Of a stretch of 64,000 bases of DNA, positions 60,808-64,000 are shown one piece after another. The DNA is from Clostridiales bacterium NK3B98. Its GTDB lineage: Bacteria; Bacillota; Clostridia; Oscillospirales; Oscillospiraceae. The stretch spans positions 23,147 through 87,146 of the forward strand of contig ATWA01000007.1 of the NCBI GenBank assembly GCA_000421005.1, in the 5' to 3' direction. The notes below the pieces were generated by a model that worked only from the letters and a program-made list of their open reading frames with translations, did no database searches and was not told the DNA's origin. Position 1 is the first letter of the stretch; each line of letters starts with the position of its first letter. A program made the position numbers and the translations under genes.

Positions 60808-62862
60808 TTATTGCAGCTCATATACCCCGGTTCCAAAGGGAGAGAGAACAATTTCCCCTGAAACCTGCTCTCCGGTATAGAGGAGCTTTGCGGACTTTTT
60901 CAGGGTGATCTGCTCACTTTCCGGCTGGAAGTTCAGGACAAACAGGAACTTCCGCCCGTCCCGCTCCCGCAGCACCACTTCCACGCCCTCCGGTGCATCG
61001 ATCCACTTCCGGAAGGGCTCCAGCACCCCGGCATACGCCAGCAGCTTTTTGCATCCTTCTCTGGTGAAGGTGCTGCCCAGATGGAGCACCTGTCCCTTAC
61101 CATAGGCATGGCGGGTCAGCGCTGCCTGCCCCGCATAATAGCTGTTCTGGTAGGCTGCCAGAACCTCTGTTTCCTCCAGCGGAGTCAAAATATCGTTGAA
61201 CACCGGGGTTTCCAGCCGCTCTCCATCCCACAGGGCGAAGCTCTCGTCCTCGTTGGGACTGGTGAAGGTGAAGTCCTGCACATCCGTGCCGGTCAGCGTT
61301 TGCAACAGTCCCGGCTGGGGCAGCATGACGCATTTCCCGGTCAGGTCCTTATAGCCGCTGCGGCAGCCTACGATCAGCGTGCCGCCCCGGGCAACATACT
61401 GTTCCAGCAGCGCTGCACGCTTTTCACTGAGCATGACCGGGTGGGGGTAGATCACCACGGGATAGGATGTCAGCGCTTCCGGCGCTGTCTCGTCAGTGAG
61501 ATAGACCATGTTATAAGGGGTGTGGTTCAGCTCCGAGGCGGCAAAAATCTCCCTCTCACTGACAGAGGCAATCCGCCGATGCCATGCGTCCGCGTCCATG
61601 TCCCACTCGTTGTCATAGTCCTTGAGCAGAGCAAACGCTCCCACGTTCTCCGCTCCGCACACCGGGTCAAGGGTGCGGAATTTCTCGCAGAAATCCTTTA
61701 CCTCCGCCAGCTTGCGGTTGTCCCGGTTGTCGTAGTCCAAAATGCCGTGCCAGTACATCTCTGTACCGAAGCAGGCGGTTCTCCACCGGAAGAAGGAGAC
61801 AAAGTCCGCTCCCTGTGCCACGCTCTGCATGGCCCACAGGGTCAGTTGTCCCGGACGGGGCGCAGGCCCTTCCATCCGGTTGACCCAGCCGTTGGCACCG
61901 GACTGCTGCTCCATGATACCGAAATGAGGGCAGACCGACCGTGTTTCCATGAGGTTTCGGGTCCATTTTCGGTCATTCAGGTCTTTTGAGGTCTTGGGGG
62001 AGCGGTCCAGACCGAAGGCAAAGCTGGGATAGGAGTCGTAGGTATAGACATCCAGACTTTCCTCTGTCATACGATGGTTGTCCAGATGACCGAACAGCCC
62101 GTTGGTGGTGATAAAGTCGTCCGGCTTTTTGTACCGGCGAATGATATCCGCCTGCATCTTGCAGAAGCGGCGGGCGCTGTGGGAGACGAAACGGTAGTAA
62201 TCCATCAGATAGGACGGGTTATATCCCCCGTTCACCACCGGGCGGGGTGTATAGAGCTGGGACCAGTCCGTATAGGTCTGGCTCCACACCACCGTGCCCC
62301 ATGCCTGATTCAAGGCATCCAGGGTGCCGTATTTCTCTTTCAAAAACGCCCGGAACGCCACCTGATCCGCTTCGGAATGGAATTCGTTTGTCTCGCAGTT
62401 GATTTCGTTGTCAATCTGCCAGCCCACCACCGCAGGATGTCCGCCGTAGTGCTGTGCCATCTGCTCCACGATCCGGGCGCAGAGCTTTTGATAGATTGGG
62501 GAATTGTAGTTATAATGTCTCCTGCATCCATGGCGGTAGGGGATTCCCTCCCGGTTGCAGTTCAGGCTCTCCGGGTACTTCTCGGTCAGCCACGCCGGGG
62601 GCGTTGCGGTAGGCGTACCCAAAATGACCTTGATCTCCTGCTCTGCGCAAAGCTGCAAAAAGTCGTCAAAGAGGTCAAATTGGAAAATGCCCTCCTCCGG
62701 CTCGAAGATGCTCCACCCAAACTCCCCAATGCGGATAGTGGAAAGCCCCGCTGCTTTGATGCGCTCCAGATCAGATTTCCAGAGTGCTCTGTCCCAGTGC
62801 TCCGGGTAGTAGCAGACCCCGGCGGTCATGGTCTGCCATTGAAATTGCTGTTGATTTGGCAT
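60808..62862 (-). CDS. Beta-galactosidase, glycoside hydrolase family 42
   Basis: 684 residues from the ATG at 62862 (AAGAGGT upstream). TIM barrel start GVCYYPEHWDRALWKSDLER, RIGEFGWSIFEPEEG, GTPTATPPAWLTEKYPE, acid/base Glu in GWQIDNEINCE (near 148-158) and nucleophile Glu in IMEQQSGANGW (near 312-322) all fit GH42. A trimerisation domain (~390-610) and small C-terminal domain follow. No signal peptide; cytoplasmic. Cleaves beta-galactosides; no transporter sits beside it. Confidence 0.95.
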   Translation of the reverse strand: MPNQQQFQWQTMTAGVCYYPEHWDRALWKSDLERIKAAGLSTIRIGEFGWSIFEPEEGIFQFDLFDDFLQLCAEQEIKVILGTPTATPPAWLTEKYPESLNCNREGIPYRHGCRRHYNYNSPIYQKLCARIVEQMAQHYGGHPAVVGWQIDNEINCETNEFHSEADQVAFRAFLKEKYGTLDALNQAWGTVVWSQTYTDWSQLYTPRPVVNGGYNPSYLMDYYRFVSHSARRFCKMQADIIRRYKKPDDFITTNGLFGHLDNHRMTEESLDVYTYDSYPSFAFGLDRSPKTSKDLNDRKWTRNLMETRSVCPHFGIMEQQSGANGWVNRMEGPAPRPGQLTLWAMQSVAQGADFVSFFRWRTACFGTEMYWHGILDYDNRDNRKLAEVKDFCEKFRTLDPVCGAENVGAFALLKDYDNEWDMDADAWHRRIASVSEREIFAASELNHTPYNMVYLTDETAPEALTSYPVVIYPHPVMLSEKRAALLEQYVARGGTLIVGCRSGYKDLTGKCVMLPQPGLLQTLTGTDVQDFTFTSPNEDESFALWDGERLETPVFNDILTPLEETEVLAAYQNSYYAGQAALTRHAYGKGQVLHLGSTFTREGCKKLLAYAGVLEPFRKWIDAPEGVEVVLRERDGRKFLFVLNFQPESEQITLKKSAKLLYTGEQVSGEIVLSPFGTGVYELQ

Positions 62863-62893
62863 TATAGTTACCTCTTGTTTTTCTGTCATCGTT

Positions 62894-63606
62894 TTATCCC
62901 TGTCTCGGAATTGAAATGTATTGTATCAAATTTTTGCACTTTTTTCCAGTCCTGTCGTAAATGACGCCAAATCCGCCGTAGATTACACCGAAGCGTTCTG
63001 GAATATCTGCTGAGCGTGCATCAGTGGAAGTGGTATCTGCCAGCTTTGTCCAACTACCCTTGCCAGTCTTATAGAAGATACGGTATTTGGCAGCGTCTGC
63101 GATGGATTTCGCAGTTATTTGGAACGTGGCAGACGCTATCCCCTTGTATTCTCCAATTTGCATTCCGACTCCTTCGTGGTTTTGCCCATATCCCAGTGGT
63201 GGAGTTCGGGATTTGATGGGATGCTTCCGTCAAAACTGATTTTTCTCAGTTTGGTGCAATCATAGAATGCACGATCGTCAATCGCAATACTTCCGTTGGC
63301 AATCGTAACCTCCTCCAAGTTCACACAGCCGTAAAATGCACTTCTGCAAATCGTCTTGGCGCTCTCTGGTAGGGTAATACTGGTCAAGCTGTTAAATTCG
63401 GTAAACGCACTCGAACCAATTGCAGTAATTCCGTCCCCAATGATGATCAATTTGACGTTTTCGCGTTTGCGTGCCCAAGGGGTAATCAATTCACCTTCAT
63501 CATTCTTGAATACAATGATTTCCCCACTGCCGCTCATGGTTTGTCTGACGGAATAAAACTTCTGTTTCCATAAGCAAGCATAGTTGATATCCAGTCCCGT
63601 ATGCTG
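62894..63606 (-). pseudogene. Remnant of a BspA-type LRR surface protein with Fn3-like debris
   Basis: Two fragments in different frames. 63606-63136 encodes a leucine-rich stretch (GEIIVFKNDEGELITPW, LIIIGDGITAIGSSAF, SLTSITLPESAKTICRSAFYG, KISFDGS) of the BspA/LRR_5 type, without signal peptide or full repeat array. 63163-62894 in another frame holds AAKYRIFYKTGKGSWTKLAD, clearly the same Fn3-like module found in the exported proteins at 42.7-47.9 kb, then degenerates. Truncated on the 5' side at the MITE. Confidence 0.75.
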
Positions 63607-63607
63607 T

Positions 63608-63774
63608 ATAGGAAGCGCTGAATAAATCTCTCGGATGGATGAGCGAGGATGTTTTTTTGTCAGCCGGGGATAAAAGACCGCAGGAATACCGACGTATTTC
63701 AAGGGATTTTAGACCCGGATGGCGGAAAACAGACCGCTCAGACGCCGTAGCCTGATTTGTTCAGCGCTTCCTAT
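63608..63774. mobile_element. MITE-like element with terminal inverted repeats and TA duplication
   Basis: About 165 bp bounded by TAGGAAGCGCTGAATAAATC (63609-63628) and its near-perfect inverse GATTTGTTCAGCGCTTCCTA (63754-63773), one mismatch in 20; flanked by TA on each side. No transposase inside. TA duplication and short length fit a MITE mobilised by an IS630/Tc1-mariner-type transposase. Confidence 0.72.
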
Positions 63775-63818
63775 AGTCCGCTTGCGTTGTTTTGTTTTTC
63801 ACACTTACATTTTTACGC

Positions 63819-63851
63819 CGACAGCCGACTCTTGACTGGAGCCGGCTGTCG
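63819..63851. terminator. Hairpin, probable terminator
   Basis: CGACAGCCG / CGGCTGTCG 9-bp stem extended by CTC/GAG; TTATTTC follows on the plus strand. Confidence 0.5.
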
Positions 63852-63870
63852 TTATTTCAAAATATTTTTT

Positions 63871-63902
63871 GGGGGCTGCCTCATTTTAGTGAGACAGCCC
63901 CC
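63871..63902 (-). terminator. Hairpin after the right-edge gene
   Basis: GGGGGCTG-CCTCA / TGAG-ACAGCCCCC stem, nine bases after the stop codon of the partial gene. The side facing that gene has A rather than T residues, so termination strength is uncertain. Confidence 0.55.
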
Positions 63903-63910
63903 TACTGTTA

Positions 63911-64000
63911 TTACGGCTCAGTGGTTTTCTTCTCCTCCTGCTGCTCTGCGTCTTTCCGCTTGCGGTAGAACAGCACGCTGAGGAAGATGCTCACCTCGTA
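63911..64000 (-). CDS. C-terminal end of an unidentified gene, cut by window edge
   Basis: Open from the window edge to a TAA at 63913-63911; 29 residues, YEVSIFLSVLFYRKRK followed by a polar tail DAEQQEEKKTTEP. A hydrophobic end, basic cluster and acidic/lysine tail suggest the last transmembrane helix of a membrane protein. Family not recognisable from this length. Confidence 0.6.
   Translation of the reverse strand, partial: YEVSIFLSVLFYRKRKDAEQQEEKKTTEP

Noticed and set aside
1..64000. CRISPR arrays, tRNA and rRNA genes, prophage modules
   Set aside because: Read for spaced repeats, tRNA-like cloverleaf ends and phage structural genes on both strands; none found by eye. tRNAscan-SE and a CRISPR finder would settle this.

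Overview
The window is a chromosomal segment of a moderately high-GC anaerobic Firmicute. Clostridial-type Shine-Dalgarno sites, a T-box before alaS, an AgrA/AgrC-like LytTR pair, a GAAC-N4-GTTC SOS box, selenium-type molybdenum hydroxylases and many carbohydrate genes point to a gut Oscillospiraceae-like species (Flavonifractor/Lawsonibacter/Oscillibacter relatives). That placement is inference; there is no rRNA gene to confirm it. I see no tRNA, rRNA, CRISPR array or prophage. Most gene ends carry strong hairpin terminators.

Layout. 1-4.6 kb (-): maltodextrin-type ABC importer (binding lipoprotein, two permeases) followed by a DUF3863-like gene cut by the window edge. 4.8-11.4 kb (+): MocA-type cofactor transferase and two molybdenum hydroxylases of the selenium-dependent xanthine dehydrogenase type. 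11.4-19 kb: alpha/beta hydrolase, voltage-gated-type K+ channel with RCK-C domains, pRiA4b-ORF3 protein, Rrf2 regulator, membrane-anchored hydrolase, LytTR/GHKL two-component pair. 19-27.8 kb (+): a five-gene uronide operon (GH2, domain-inverted GH3, GPH symporter, UxuA, mannonate-oxidoreductase-like SDR). 27.9-29.5 kb: two divergent units, each a minus-strand gene facing a putative Pho-controlled small RNA on the plus strand. 29.6-32.6 kb (+): feoA-feoA-feoB-feoB-associated iron uptake operon behind two DtxR/IdeR-like palindromes. 32.7-36.9 kb (-): PfkB kinase, HIT protein, T-box-controlled alaS. 37-42.7 kb: DUF6273-like protein, RodA/FtsW, tsaE-tsaB-upp, C39-like peptidase. 42.7-47.9 kb (-): two exported proteins (SASA esterase, transglutaminase-like) sharing the same Fn3-like module. 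48-50 kb (+): SOS-regulated Y-family polymerase and YolD-like partner. 50-54.7 kb: malQ and glgP (alpha-glucan metabolism) and a P-loop protein. 54.8-59.8 kb (-): complete livJHMGF branched-chain amino acid ABC transporter. 60-64 kb: small membrane protein, GH42 beta-galactosidase, LRR/Fn3 debris next to a MITE, and the C-terminal end of an unknown gene.

Most notable: two paralogous intergenic units at 28.57-28.83 and 29.28-29.48 kb. Their upstream regions align without gaps for about 100 nt, with 11-bp-phased TTYACA-like boxes (PhoP-box style), an extended -10, a 5'-terminal hairpin, a CU-rich anti-Shine-Dalgarno tract and an intrinsic terminator. They look like a pair of phosphate-responsive regulatory RNAs that I cannot match to any described family. 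Other points of interest are a tandem cystatin-like lipoprotein, a GH3 enzyme with reversed domain order and membrane segments at both ends, and a roughly 165-bp MITE with TA duplication.
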